Shown: in pieces, positions 17,598-26,236 of the stretch
How positions within the stretch are numbered: the first letter of the stretch is position 1
Layout of the letters: every line of letters starts with the position of its first letter
Made by a program: the position numbers and the translations under genes
The notes under the pieces: generated by a model
Told to the model about the DNA's origin: nothing
The model's input: the letters and a program-made list of their open reading frames with translations, nothing else
The model's database searches: none
Assembly (NCBI GenBank): GCA_910587895.1
Contig: CAJUOE010000157.1
Coordinates: forward strand, 1 to 64,000
Source: an uncultured Lachnospiraceae bacterium
GTDB taxonomy: Bacteria; Bacillota; Clostridia; Lachnospirales; Lachnospiraceae
Length of the DNA: 64,000 bases
Direction: 5' to 3'

Positions 17598-20500
17598 CTA
17601 CTCTTTGACCTGCAGTAATTCCAGAACTTTATATCTGGTTACCTGGATTGAGGCTGCCAGGGCCCCGCAGATACAGGAAAGGAAATACAAAAGCCAGCAG
17701 ATGGCAAGCGTCTCCATGCCCCGTACAAACAGTCCCCACCCAAATACTGCAAGGATAATTGCCACCAGAATGATTCCAACTATGCACAGGAGAATCTGCT
17801 CCAGTACCAGGATAGATCTTGCCCGTTTCTTAGTGACGCCGAGAATCCGTAAAAATGCTGCCTCTCTTGCCAGCTGCAGGATGACAAGCCCCGGGCCGAA
17901 CAGCCCGATCAGCACAGCCGCAGCCACGGCAATTGGGAATAGCGACTCCAGAAGATCACGGACACGTCTGGCATTTTTCAGAGGTTCCGAATCAACCCGG
18001 AACGTTCCCAGCTGGGCATACTGCATCCCGTCTTTTCTCCATTGATCCAGCGAACTCTCCAGCTCTGAAAGCTTTTGGTTATCTGTCAGCGTATATTCAC
18101 AGTAGTTTACCGCAAACGGCTGTCCATAAAGGTTTTGCGCCGCATCGTTGATCACGGTGAAGACGCCGACGCCCCTGTCTTCATCCCCTGTTTCCATAAA
18201 TCCCACGACTTTATAGGGTTTTCCCGCACGCTGGATTGCAGCCTCAAGCCGATCCTCCTCGTACACCTGCGGCATAAAATTATACAAGTCATCCGACATC
18301 ATGGTAATCGTATCGCCCAGAGCGATGCCCAGTTTCTCAAAAAGCGCCTTATCCAACAGACATATCCCTCCGGTTTCCTCAAAGGCGGCGCTGTCGTACC
18401 CTTCTGCATAAGTAATCTTGCAGCCATTGATCAGATAACGATCCAGGTCATTGGTAAAGGTGATCGCGCTGCGTACTCCTTCTCCATTAATACGCACGTC
18501 AAAACGGTGGTAATAGTAAACGTCCCTCACCAAATCTGATTTTAACAGTTCCGCAATGGACGTGGACGCAAACTCATTGGCCCTGCCCTTTACCTCCATC
18601 TCCCGGCAGGCATCCTGATATGCCAGCTTTGCCATCACAAATGTGCCAATCCCGGCCGCCAGCACGATCGTTAAGATCAATGACACTGCTGTCTTGCCGA
18701 TGCTGCGCCGCATATGGCGCAGGATGTATGAGGTTACCTGGTGAAATGCATTGTATTTCCCACGCGCTGGAATCTCTTCTACCGCTGAAAGCTTTGCCAG
18801 ATTCAGCCCTGCCGGAACAGGGGCAGTGTCCGCAATGTCCATCCTTGGCTTAGGAGCTGCAAAGGGATTTGCCAATATACCACCCCTTTTTATCGCGCTG
18901 CCTGCCTCTTCATGCAAAAGCTCCAACGGAGGCGTTTTCTTCATTCTTTGCACGAAAAACAGCGTCAAAAGGGAAATAAACATCAGCTCCAAGACCAGAC
19001 AGAGGATGACCACATCTATGGGAATCGCCACGTCCGGAACATAGCCCACACCCTCAGGCATATTGCTGTCCGCCATGCCCTCAAGCGCTTTCCTTACCGT
19101 GCTGGACGTATAGAAGAGCCCTGCAAGACCGCCGATTGCCACCGCAGCCACCGATAAAACAGTAAGCGGCATCACAATCGAATTTCCTGCTTTTTTACCG
19201 GGAACCCCCAGAGTCCGCATAATGGCATAGGCCTTTCGGTTCCTGCCGATATAGAGGTACGCCGCAAGGAACAAGGCAAGCGCTGCCCCAAGCACATACA
19301 ATACCGTCGTCAATAAGGAAGTCAGCGAGCCGGAGCCAATGCTGTCCCTCATGCCGGCCCAGCCTCCGTCCGAGAAACGCATCGCCAGGTTTAAGTCTGC
19401 CGCCATCGGCTGCGCCTTCTCCAAAAAGCCCTCGATGTCATCCGGGTCTTCAATAAAGACGCTGAATTCTCCCATTCCAACCTCATATTTCTCTGGAATC
19501 TCAGCCGAAAACAGCGAATTGTGTACAAAAATCGTTCCCAGCCCATAACGCCAGTCAAAATCATTCATACGCTCATTTTCATCATTGTTATAGCGAAACG
19601 CGCCTATGATTTCCAGTTCCACGGAGGTATTAAATTTCGCAACATCCCCGATCTCCCTGGTGCGCGTGCCAAGCACCCCGCTGTACGCCAGCCTGTCCCC
19701 AAGCTTCACGTTTATCTTATCGCCCAGAGACAACCCATATGTATCCAGAAAAAGCTCGCTCACCACACAGCCATCGGTATCCTCCGCCGTCAGGGGACGC
19801 CCCTTGGAGACAAGCAGCGCATGCTCATTGACATATGGGATTGCGCGCATATCTGCAGTATACACGATATCATAAGTCATAGCGCCCTGGTTCAAAGACT
19901 CTATCAGCCCTTTATAATACGAGAATTCCTCCTTCTCCAGATAATCGTCGCCCAATCCGTCAACCTCGACCAGGACATCCTGCTCCGTCATGTATTCTCC
20001 CAGTTCAAAAGCCGTTCCCGTCCGTTCACTGTAGCTGCCAAAGGTTATGTATCTCTTACCCTTCCCCAGGGTATCAAAATAAGAGCGCGTATATTTATCA
20101 CCTAAACTCCAAGCAATATCCCCCTCAAACGAGACCAATACCCGCATCTCATCATTCCTGATGTCAATATCGCCGGCAAGGATCTTTACATCCTTAAAAA
20201 TCAGATACATCTTACTGTAATCTTCCTCCCCATCATATTCCTCATATCCATCATACGTGCCTTCCACAACATAGTTGTTGCTCATCCAGGAATCTTTGTC
20301 GCTTATGACGCGCTTGTAATCCTCTACCAGTCCGTCCGTCACGTACCTGGTATCTGCCAGCGTGACGCCGGGCAGTGATGCGAATTCCTCAAGCTGCTCA
20401 TCCGTCGGCCAGGGTTTCGGATCCGGCTGAAAGTATTCATAGTCCATAATGACCGGCTCCACACTGTTATCAAGCGCGGCAACGCCGTGGTACATACTCT

Positions 20501-20645
20501 CCGCCTTTGCGGCCTCCCTGCTGGTTATGACATAATCCGTAACGCGTGAAAACAACGCAAATGAGGCTGCTGCAACCAAGAGAAAAGTCAGCAATGTCTT
20601 CACCGGGGAGCGCAAAAGCGTTTTTAATGCAAGGGATTTTTTCAT
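17598..20645 (-). CDS. ABC transporter permease, FtsX-like (two FtsX domains)
   Basis: A 1,015-residue permease with the MacB/FtsX layout: an N-terminal transmembrane helix (residues ~13-33), a long extracellular region of about 400 residues, three membrane helices around 450-570, a second anchor helix near residue 655 (TAVSLILTIVLAAGIGTFV), another extracellular segment, and three C-terminal helices. Such transporters with an ATPase of the LolD/MacB type move lipids or peptides, or act as mechanotransmitters in antibiotic resistance. It follows its ATPase by 26 bp, so the two form one transporter, downstream of the BlaI/M56 pair. The substrate is unknown; defence against a cell-envelope-active compound is a reasonable guess. 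Confidence 0.92.
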   Translation of the reverse strand: MKKSLALKTLLRSPVKTLLTFLLVAAASFALFSRVTDYVITSREAAKAESMYHGVAALDNSVEPVIMDYEYFQPDPKPWPTDEQLEEFASLPGVTLADTRYVTDGLVEDYKRVISDKDSWMSNNYVVEGTYDGYEEYDGEEDYSKMYLIFKDVKILAGDIDIRNDEMRVLVSFEGDIAWSLGDKYTRSYFDTLGKGKRYITFGSYSERTGTAFELGEYMTEQDVLVEVDGLGDDYLEKEEFSYYKGLIESLNQGAMTYDIVYTADMRAIPYVNEHALLVSKGRPLTAEDTDGCVVSELFLDTYGLSLGDKINVKLGDRLAYSGVLGTRTREIGDVAKFNTSVELEIIGAFRYNNDENERMNDFDWRYGLGTIFVHNSLFSAEIPEKYEVGMGEFSVFIEDPDDIEGFLEKAQPMAADLNLAMRFSDGGWAGMRDSIGSGSLTSLLTTVLYVLGAALALFLAAYLYIGRNRKAYAIMRTLGVPGKKAGNSIVMPLTVLSVAAVAIGGLAGLFYTSSTVRKALEGMADSNMPEGVGYVPDVAIPIDVVILCLVLELMFISLLTLFFVQRMKKTPPLELLHEEAGSAIKRGGILANPFAAPKPRMDIADTAPVPAGLNLAKLSAVEEIPARGKYNAFHQVTSYILRHMRRSIGKTAVSLILTIVLAAGIGTFVMAKLAYQDACREMEVKGRANEFASTSIAELLKSDLVRDVYYYHRFDVRINGEGVRSAITFTNDLDRYLINGCKITYAEGYDSAAFEETGGICLLDKALFEKLGIALGDTITMMSDDLYNFMPQVYEEDRLEAAIQRAGKPYKVVGFMETGDEDRGVGVFTVINDAAQNLYGQPFAVNYCEYTLTDNQKLSELESSLDQWRKDGMQYAQLGTFRVDSEPLKNARRVRDLLESLFPIAVAAAVLIGLFGPGLVILQLAREAAFLRILGVTKKRARSILVLEQILLCIVGIILVAIILAVFGWGLFVRGMETLAICWLLYFLSCICGALAASIQVTRYKVLELLQVKE

Positions 20646-20671
20646 GGTATTTTCTCCTTTCCTTCCTGTCC

Positions 20672-21334
20672 TTATAACGCCTGAAGTTTTCCGTCTCTCA
20701 TCCGAAGCTGCACGTCCGCCATCTCAGCGACCTCCATATCATGTGTTACGATAACGACGCAGTATCCTTTGTCATGTGCAAGGCTGCACAGAATCTCCAT
20801 GATATTCTGCGTGTTTGCGCTGTCAAGGTTTCCGGTGGGCTCATCGGCAAGCATGATTTTTGCGCTGGACGCAAGACTCCTTGCAATCGCCACGCGCTGC
20901 TGCTCCCCACCGGACAGTTTCGATGGAAAACGCTCCATCTGCTCCTTCGTGATGCCTACGCCCTCAAGCAGCTGCTGCGCCCGCGGTTTTGCCTCCTTCG
21001 GCGATACCCCGCGAAGCTCCATGGGGAAACAGACATTTTCAACAACCGTCATCAGCGGGAAGAGATGGAACGCCTGGAATATCATGGAAATCCCTTCCCT
21101 GCGGTAACGATCCAAATCAAGCCCTGCAAGGTTTTCCCCGTCAAAATCCACCTCTCCATCCGTAGGCAGGTCAAGCCCTGCCAACAGGGAAAGCAGCGTA
21201 GATTTACCGGAACCTGACGGTCCGATGATGGTATAGACATTCCCCGCCTCAAACTTACAGGAGACTTCCGAAACTGCAGCTCTCTGCGTATTTTTGTATT
21301 GATAAGTTACGTTTTCCAATGTTAAATTTGCCAT
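20672..21334 (-). CDS. ABC transporter ATP-binding protein, LolD/MacB type
   Basis: A 220-residue ATPase with Walker A GPSGSGKST, signature LSGGEQQRVAIARS, Walker B IMLADEPTGNLDS and the H-loop VTHD. The sequence belongs to the MacB/LolD/FtsE group, which pairs with FtsX-like permeases, and such a permease gene follows directly. The start at 21334 is chosen because GGAG lies 7 bases upstream and the family begins at this point; the open frame runs 29 codons further into non-conserved sequence. It sits 50 bp after the M56 gene in the same direction, so it is probably part of the BlaI-controlled operon. Confidence 0.94.
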   Translation of the reverse strand: MANLTLENVTYQYKNTQRAAVSEVSCKFEAGNVYTIIGPSGSGKSTLLSLLAGLDLPTDGEVDFDGENLAGLDLDRYRREGISMIFQAFHLFPLMTVVENVCFPMELRGVSPKEAKPRAQQLLEGVGITKEQMERFPSKLSGGEQQRVAIARSLASSAKIMLADEPTGNLDSANTQNIMEILCSLAHDKGYCVVIVTHDMEVAEMADVQLRMRDGKLQAL

Positions 21335-21384
21335 ATTCCTGCTCCTTTGCTTATTATATTTGCCAGCTCCGCGTCCTGCTGCCT

Positions 21385-23859
21385 CTAAATCATCCACCAG
21401 CCCAGGTAATAATTTGAACACAGTGACGAGAGCGTCACATTCTTACTGCTGTATTTTTTCGTCAAATCAACCACCTTCGTTTGAAACTCCCCCTGTTTCA
21501 TTTCAAGGGCAGCTTCCGCATCCATTTCATTCCACAAACGTTCCACCTCGTCCATCATCCCGCCCATGCATTGATCGCGTTCCCCGACGGTCACAGTATC
21601 CTTGTCCGTGACAGAATACGAGACATGGCAGTTCATATTATCCCATACATACGCGGACTGATTCACAGCGGAATTTTTGTTGTAAAACAGATTCAATGAG
21701 ACGCCCTGTTCCAGGCCTTCGAAATTGCTCCCATTGCTCATCACACGGTTTGACATCGCCGCAATATTTATGGTATGTGTAATAAAATCCTTCTCTTCCT
21801 CCGACAGCTCGACCTGAAAATCATCCAGGAGTATGTCGTTCATGATCCTGTCGTAACTTTCATAATTTTCCACCGACCATTCAAAAACCGCGCGGTCAAA
21901 ATCCGCTACCGACATATCTTTATAACGATACCCCGGCTGCCGCAGCAAAAGAATTTTGCGGTAATCTTCTTTTGTTCCGGGTTCTTGTTCACTGCCATTC
22001 CTTGCGGTATTTACATAATACATTCTCCCATCAGAATAATGATTCTTCCATTCTTCTATTTCCTTCTCAGGATGCTCCGTTTCCTGATCATTGATGGACT
22101 TATATTCAAATTCAATGCCCACCTTCAGCCTATAGGTGCTCCACTTCTTCTGCAGCGCCTCCACCGCCTGCTGTATCTCAGCTCTCATATATTCCTCATC
22201 TGCAAGCTCTTCCCTGCTCTTAGCCTCCATGGTTTTAGACAGTTCCTCTGTCACGCCGCAGACCGTATCGACATACTCGCCCACAGACAAATCGTCCGCA
22301 TTTGACACATACAAATTTATGCCGTATCCCAGTCCCTGCATTTCTTTTTGTGGCGGGTCGATATCCTCAGGCAGGATGCAGCCGTAAAAAAATGACTGTG
22401 TCCACCACTGGGCAGTCAGCGGCCGCAAAGCGTAGAAAAGAAAAGAAGCCATCTCGTCTGTGCCGCGCATTTCATACAGTTTTTTATCCACGAAGAAACG
22501 ACTCAGTACCTCACGGTATTCGTCCGAGGAGGTTGCGGCCAATACCTTGTCCCGGTATTCTGCAACGCTCATATCCTCATAGCCGTCAAAGCGCAGCGCA
22601 CTCAGCATTTCATATTCCTCCGCCGTAAAATCCACATTGGATGGAATCGTTTTATCCATCTTGGGAACCGCCGAAGTAGCAAATACAACCGTTACGCTCG
22701 TCACAAGTCCGATCGCGACAGCGACTGCGCCTATAGAAAATCTGCGAATCACCATAATGGAACGGATTCTCTTCTCAATTGCGTTGAGGCTTAAATTGCT
22801 GCACAAGGGTCTTATGCGGTTTCTTTCCGCCTCCATATTGATGAGGATATTTGCATAAACAGATTTCTCGTTTACACCTTTACGGCGGACGACACTCTCG
22901 TCGCATGCAAGCTCAACATCACGGTTAAGCAGAATATACATCAGCCAGACCAATGGGTTGAACCAGTGGATGCAGCATACAAAAACCGCCAGTAATTTCA
23001 CTACTGTATCACAGTGGTATATGTGCATATATTCATGCCAGAGTATGTATTCCAACTGCCCGGTCTCTTCCCATTCCAGATTTTTCGGCAGGAGAATGAC
23101 CGGTCGAAACACCCCGTAGGTAAGCGGCGTATCCACCCTGTCCGATACTCTTACCTGCGTCTTATGGCAAAATCCATGGAAAAACCGCTTTCTCTGCGCC
23201 AGGCGCATTTCCATCCACTGTTTCACAAACTCATTCTCAGCAGGCAAAGACATCGAAAATTCCCTGCGGCAGCGCACGTAAGTTACCACAAAAAATACGG
23301 CGCAAACCAAAGCCCCTATGCCCCATACAATAAGCAGGACATTGTCCCTTAACATGCTCCCGATTTTCTGTAAAAACGTTGCCGCCCATCCAGTACGCCG
23401 CACATCCTGCTTTATATTCACAGTTCCTTGTACCGCGCCCTCCTGTCCGTCTGCCATAACGCTGCAACGTACGGACAGCTGTTCGGCTGCCTCACCGGTT
23501 TTGGCAAGATTCTGTCCGGCTGTCCCTTTGCCCGAATCAGAGATCTGCCGTCCGGACCCACCGACTGTTTCCACTCGCCATGCCACAGCATCCTGCACAC
23601 CCCAAACATCCCATACCTCGCCAAACCAGCCGACTTCCCCTACAGGAGCATCCACCAGCTCCTTCACGGGATCCTGCCCTGCAAGCGAATAGACGCTGAA
23701 TTCAGATGGAATCTCAAACGGAACCAAAAGGCGCAGCATGATAATTCCCCACAATACGAGGAAGGTCCTCTTTGGAAGCCTGTCAATTGCTACAATCCGC
23801 ATCAATGCAACTACCAGAATCATGACCGCCCCGCAAAAGCTCATTTGCAGTAAACTCAT
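21385..23859 (-). CDS. M56 family metallopeptidase, BlaR1/MecR1-like sensor
   Basis: An 824-residue membrane protein. The N-terminal part has several transmembrane helices and the zinc protease motif HEYMH with the downstream ELACDE typical of M56 peptidases. After a last membrane helix (AVAIGLVTSVTVVFATSAV) comes an extracellular region of about 420 residues with no penicillin-binding SxxK sensor visible. That region seems to contain two copies of one unit, each with a Y-x-DMSVA motif (YEDMSVAEY and YKDMSVADF). In BlaR1, ligand binding outside activates the protease, which inactivates the BlaI repressor encoded just upstream. The ATG at 23859 has AGAGGTGA 4 bases before it. The ligand here is unknown. 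Confidence 0.9.
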   Translation of the reverse strand: MSLLQMSFCGAVMILVVALMRIVAIDRLPKRTFLVLWGIIMLRLLVPFEIPSEFSVYSLAGQDPVKELVDAPVGEVGWFGEVWDVWGVQDAVAWRVETVGGSGRQISDSGKGTAGQNLAKTGEAAEQLSVRCSVMADGQEGAVQGTVNIKQDVRRTGWAATFLQKIGSMLRDNVLLIVWGIGALVCAVFFVVTYVRCRREFSMSLPAENEFVKQWMEMRLAQRKRFFHGFCHKTQVRVSDRVDTPLTYGVFRPVILLPKNLEWEETGQLEYILWHEYMHIYHCDTVVKLLAVFVCCIHWFNPLVWLMYILLNRDVELACDESVVRRKGVNEKSVYANILINMEAERNRIRPLCSNLSLNAIEKRIRSIMVIRRFSIGAVAVAIGLVTSVTVVFATSAVPKMDKTIPSNVDFTAEEYEMLSALRFDGYEDMSVAEYRDKVLAATSSDEYREVLSRFFVDKKLYEMRGTDEMASFLFYALRPLTAQWWTQSFFYGCILPEDIDPPQKEMQGLGYGINLYVSNADDLSVGEYVDTVCGVTEELSKTMEAKSREELADEEYMRAEIQQAVEALQKKWSTYRLKVGIEFEYKSINDQETEHPEKEIEEWKNHYSDGRMYYVNTARNGSEQEPGTKEDYRKILLLRQPGYRYKDMSVADFDRAVFEWSVENYESYDRIMNDILLDDFQVELSEEEKDFITHTINIAAMSNRVMSNGSNFEGLEQGVSLNLFYNKNSAVNQSAYVWDNMNCHVSYSVTDKDTVTVGERDQCMGGMMDEVERLWNEMDAEAALEMKQGEFQTKVVDLTKKYSSKNVTLSSLCSNYYLGWWMI

Positions 23860-23872
23860 CGTCTCACCTCTT

Positions 23873-24241
23873 TCACTCCAGTTCTCCGACAATCTGTCTC
23901 AATTTCTCAACCTGGTCTGTGGAAAGTTTCTTCCTGCCAAGCAAGGCTGCAAACAGTTTGTCCGCAGAACCATCATAAACTTTATCAATCAGTTCATTGG
24001 TCTCCGTTTCCTGCACTTCTTCTTTTGCGATGAGTGCATGACACACAAAATTTGGTTCCAGACGCTCAATGGCGCCCTTCTTCATGCATCGTTTAATCAG
24101 CGTATATGTAGTATTCTTGTTCCAGCCTACCTCCGCGGTCAGTTTTTCTGCAATCCGCTTTGCCGGCAAGTCTCCCTCATTCCAGAGAACGCTCATGACT
24201 TTTAATTCTGAATCAAATAATTTCGTGGTCTCTTTTTCCAT
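23873..24241 (-). CDS. BlaI/MecI/CopY family repressor
   Basis: A 122-residue repressor of the BlaI family: an N-terminal winged helix (LFDSELKVMSVLWNEG, then NKNTTYTLIKRCMKKGAIER) and a C-terminal dimerisation helix region. BlaI proteins bind palindromic DNA and are released when the partner M56 protease is activated. The M56 gene follows 13 bp later. A perfect inverted repeat lying over the promoter of this gene is the likely operator, so the operon should be autorepressed. With the ABC transporter downstream, this is a sense-and-export module. Confidence 0.95.
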   Translation of the reverse strand: MEKETTKLFDSELKVMSVLWNEGDLPAKRIAEKLTAEVGWNKNTTYTLIKRCMKKGAIERLEPNFVCHALIAKEEVQETETNELIDKVYDGSADKLFAALLGRKKLSTDQVEKLRQIVGELE

Positions 24242-24265
24242 ATCATTTTCCTCCGTACATATTAT

Positions 24266-24309
24266 AAGACTGTGGTAGTCTGTTCATGTTTATAGACTAC
24301 CACAGTCTT
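24266..24309 (-). promoter_or_regulatory. BlaI-type operator, two facing copies
   Basis: A perfect 16-bp inverted repeat (24266-24281 and 24294-24309) with a 12-bp spacer. Each arm is itself a dyad with AGACT and AGTCT ends, resembling half of the BlaI/MecI operator pattern. The upstream arm covers the -10 region of the promoter, so bound repressor would block transcription of the BlaI-M56-ABC operon. Confidence 0.75.
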
Positions 24310-24322
24310 ATGCACTTGTCAA
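24294..24322 (-). promoter_or_regulatory. Promoter of the BlaI-M56-ABC operon
   Basis: On the minus strand a consensus TTGACA (24317-24322) is followed after 17 bases by TAGTCT (24294-24299). The -10 box is inside the distal operator arm, as expected for a repressed promoter. Confidence 0.65.
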
Positions 24323-24340
24323 TAGAATATTATGACATTC

Positions 24341-24367
24341 AAAAGGCAGCCGTTTCTATCGGCTGCC
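24341..24367 (-). terminator. Terminator after the coiled-coil gene
   Basis: A perfect 8-bp stem (GGCAGCCG/CGGCTGCC) with a 7-base loop, followed on the minus strand by TTTTG. It lies between the coiled-coil gene and the BlaI promoter and insulates the two. Confidence 0.7.
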
Positions 24368-24448
24368 TGATTTATCCGTTGTATTTTCGCGATATTATCA
24401 AAATAAGCTATGTCAAATCCGTTCCATTATGTAACTCCCCATACATGA

Positions 24449-24862
24449 TTACCCTATTTTCTGTAATTTTTCTGAATGATCCGCCACTACTTTTTTCAAA
24501 ATGGAGACATCCTGTTTCATTGTTTCATAATCTTCCACACTGTTTTTATATCGTTCATATGTGGAAGTATAACAGGCCTCTATGGTATTCAGCCGCGGTA
24601 AAATCTCGTTCTCCTGTGTCAATTCTACCTTTTTTACTCTGGTTTTTATCTCCTGTAAATCTTCTTTAATAGGCTGTATCATCTCTGACATCTCGCCACG
24701 CAGGCTTTCCTTCATCTCTGACATCTCGCCACGCAGAACTTCTGCCATTTCTGACATTTCCCCTCTCAGAGAATCTGCCATTTCTGACATTTCCTCCCTC
24801 ATGGACTCTTTGAGGGAATCCGTCATTTCTGACATCGCTGATAATATTTCATGATCTGTCAC
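24449..24862 (-). CDS. Small hendecad-repeat coiled-coil protein, unknown function
   Basis: A 137-residue acidic helical protein that I do not recognise beyond being typical of short Lachnospiraceae proteins. Residues 10-68 consist of near-identical 11-residue units of the type MSEMADSLRGE, the hendecad period of a coiled coil. A second helical part follows (ETRVKKVEL-like segment, here EIKTRVKKVELTQENEILP) and a C-terminal helix ends KLQKIG. There is no signal peptide and no membrane segment. The start is a GTG with GGAGGAA about 10 bases upstream. It has its own promoter and terminator, so it is a single-gene unit. A structural or scaffold role is possible, but unsupported. Confidence 0.75.
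   Translation of the reverse strand: MTDHEILSAMSEMTDSLKESMREEMSEMADSLRGEMSEMAEVLRGEMSEMKESLRGEMSEMIQPIKEDLQEIKTRVKKVELTQENEILPRLNTIEACYTSTYERYKNSVEDYETMKQDVSILKKVVADHSEKLQKIG
24659..24790 (-). repeat. Four in-frame 33-bp tandem repeats
   Basis: Four consecutive 33-bp units encode 11-residue hendecads (MSEM + 7 residues); a degenerate unit precedes them. The units differ at several third positions, so the array is not brand new, but copy number may vary between strains. Confidence 0.8.
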
Positions 24863-24948
24863 TTAATCTGTTCCTCCTCCCTGTACTGCAGCAATCAGAT
24901 CCGACATTTTGCAAATCAATAATATCATTTTTCTCTGTTAGTGTTTCC

Positions 24949-24976
24949 ATTATATCAGGTTTCCCTGCTTTTTCAA
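24949..24976 (-). promoter_or_regulatory. Promoter of the coiled-coil gene
   Basis: TTGAAA (24971-24976), 16 bases, then a perfect TATAAT (24949-24954) on the minus strand, about 85 bp before the GTG start of the coiled-coil gene. Confidence 0.65.
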
Positions 24977-25021
24977 GCCCATCTTTGCGAAATGCCAGAA
25001 TCTATAACGGACTGCCCGTCG

Positions 25022-26236
25022 CTATTTTACCTCCGCCTTTTTATAGATGCCATACAGCACCGGCAGGAGGCACAGGCATACGATCAGGTAAGCCGGAATA
25101 ATAACGGTTGAAACGCTCATAACCCTTCCGCCCAACTCTACCAGGTTAAAATCTTTTATGTTCAGGTATACTTCCAATAGCTGATCCGGGAAAAAGGAAC
25201 AGAGTCCCGGCAGGGTAATAATCCTGCTCAAAAAAGGAAACGCACACAATATCAGAAACGGCACGATAGCAGCCGTCATTGTGGAGCGCGTTGCCGCCGA
25301 GACAACCATGGACGCCACGGCCGCCAGCAGCGTACCGACATAACCGCCGGCGGCAATCAGAAGGTATGCCTGTAAGAAGGTAATGTTATAGGAGCTCCTC
25401 CACAAATCAAGCTGAATCGGGCAATTCGCCCCATCCGCCCCCAACGCCAGCAGCACGACCGCCGTATACAGAACCAGGAACACAACATAAATTATGGTAG
25501 TAATCAAAATGCCTGCTCCTATTTTTGAGGCAATGGCCCTATTCCGCCCCAGCCTTGACGAGAAGAAAATGGAATCCGCCTTTGTCTGAAATTCATCTGA
25601 AAAAATCCCGGACACCAAAAATCCTATCACCAAGGCCAGCATCAAAAGAAAAGTCGATATGTTTTGCAGCAATGCCTTCCACCCTTCCATGTATTCATAA
25701 TGGAAAGGCGTTTTCAGGCTCTCGTACCTCTGAATCAGAAATTCTTTTTGCGCCTCCGGAAATGTTTCTTCTCCCGAATCAAGATATTTTTTCAAGGAAG
25801 ATATCCTTCTTGCATAAACCTGTTTTGCCTCTTCCTCGGAAACACGATCGACAACAAAGTAGTCGTAATCCCTCCACTCGCTGAAAGCATTGATCATCAG
25901 GTCGTTGATATCTGAAATGCCCTGCTTCTTGGCATATGCCTTATTCTGCTCCGAAATATCCTCAGACTGCGCTTCCGGCGACTGATTTATGCGCGCATTC
26001 TCCCTCACAGCCTCCACAAACACGTCTTCTGTAAGTTCACCTGCCCATTTGTTTTGCTCCGCCCGGAGTTTTCCCGCCGCAGCAATGCCGCTCACGGCGT
26101 CTCCATTTTCTGCGTCCCTGTACTCCACCCTGTTCATCGTTAAAATACTTGTTGCAATCAGCAATACCAGCAAAAGGAATATTGCCACTCTATTCTTAAA
26201 TTTACAAAAAACTTTCCGGATCTCAAATTGCAGCAT
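25022..26236 (-). CDS. ABC-2 type transporter permease
   Basis: A 404-residue membrane protein: one N-terminal helix (AIFLLLVLLIATSIL), an extracellular stretch of ~150 charged residues, then six hydrophobic segments. This is the ABC-2 permease layout. Its gene overlaps the ATPase gene upstream by 14 bp, so the two proteins make one transporter. The long extracellular loop between helices 1 and 2 contains acidic segments and no domain that I recognise. I use the ATG at 26236, where similarity to the family begins; the open frame goes 14 codons further into the ATPase gene. The substrate is unknown. Confidence 0.9.
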   Translation of the reverse strand: MLQFEIRKVFCKFKNRVAIFLLLVLLIATSILTMNRVEYRDAENGDAVSGIAAAGKLRAEQNKWAGELTEDVFVEAVRENARINQSPEAQSEDISEQNKAYAKKQGISDINDLMINAFSEWRDYDYFVVDRVSEEEAKQVYARRISSLKKYLDSGEETFPEAQKEFLIQRYESLKTPFHYEYMEGWKALLQNISTFLLMLALVIGFLVSGIFSDEFQTKADSIFFSSRLGRNRAIASKIGAGILITTIIYVVFLVLYTAVVLLALGADGANCPIQLDLWRSSYNITFLQAYLLIAAGGYVGTLLAAVASMVVSAATRSTMTAAIVPFLILCAFPFLSRIITLPGLCSFFPDQLLEVYLNIKDFNLVELGGRVMSVSTVIIPAYLIVCLCLLPVLYGIYKKAEVK

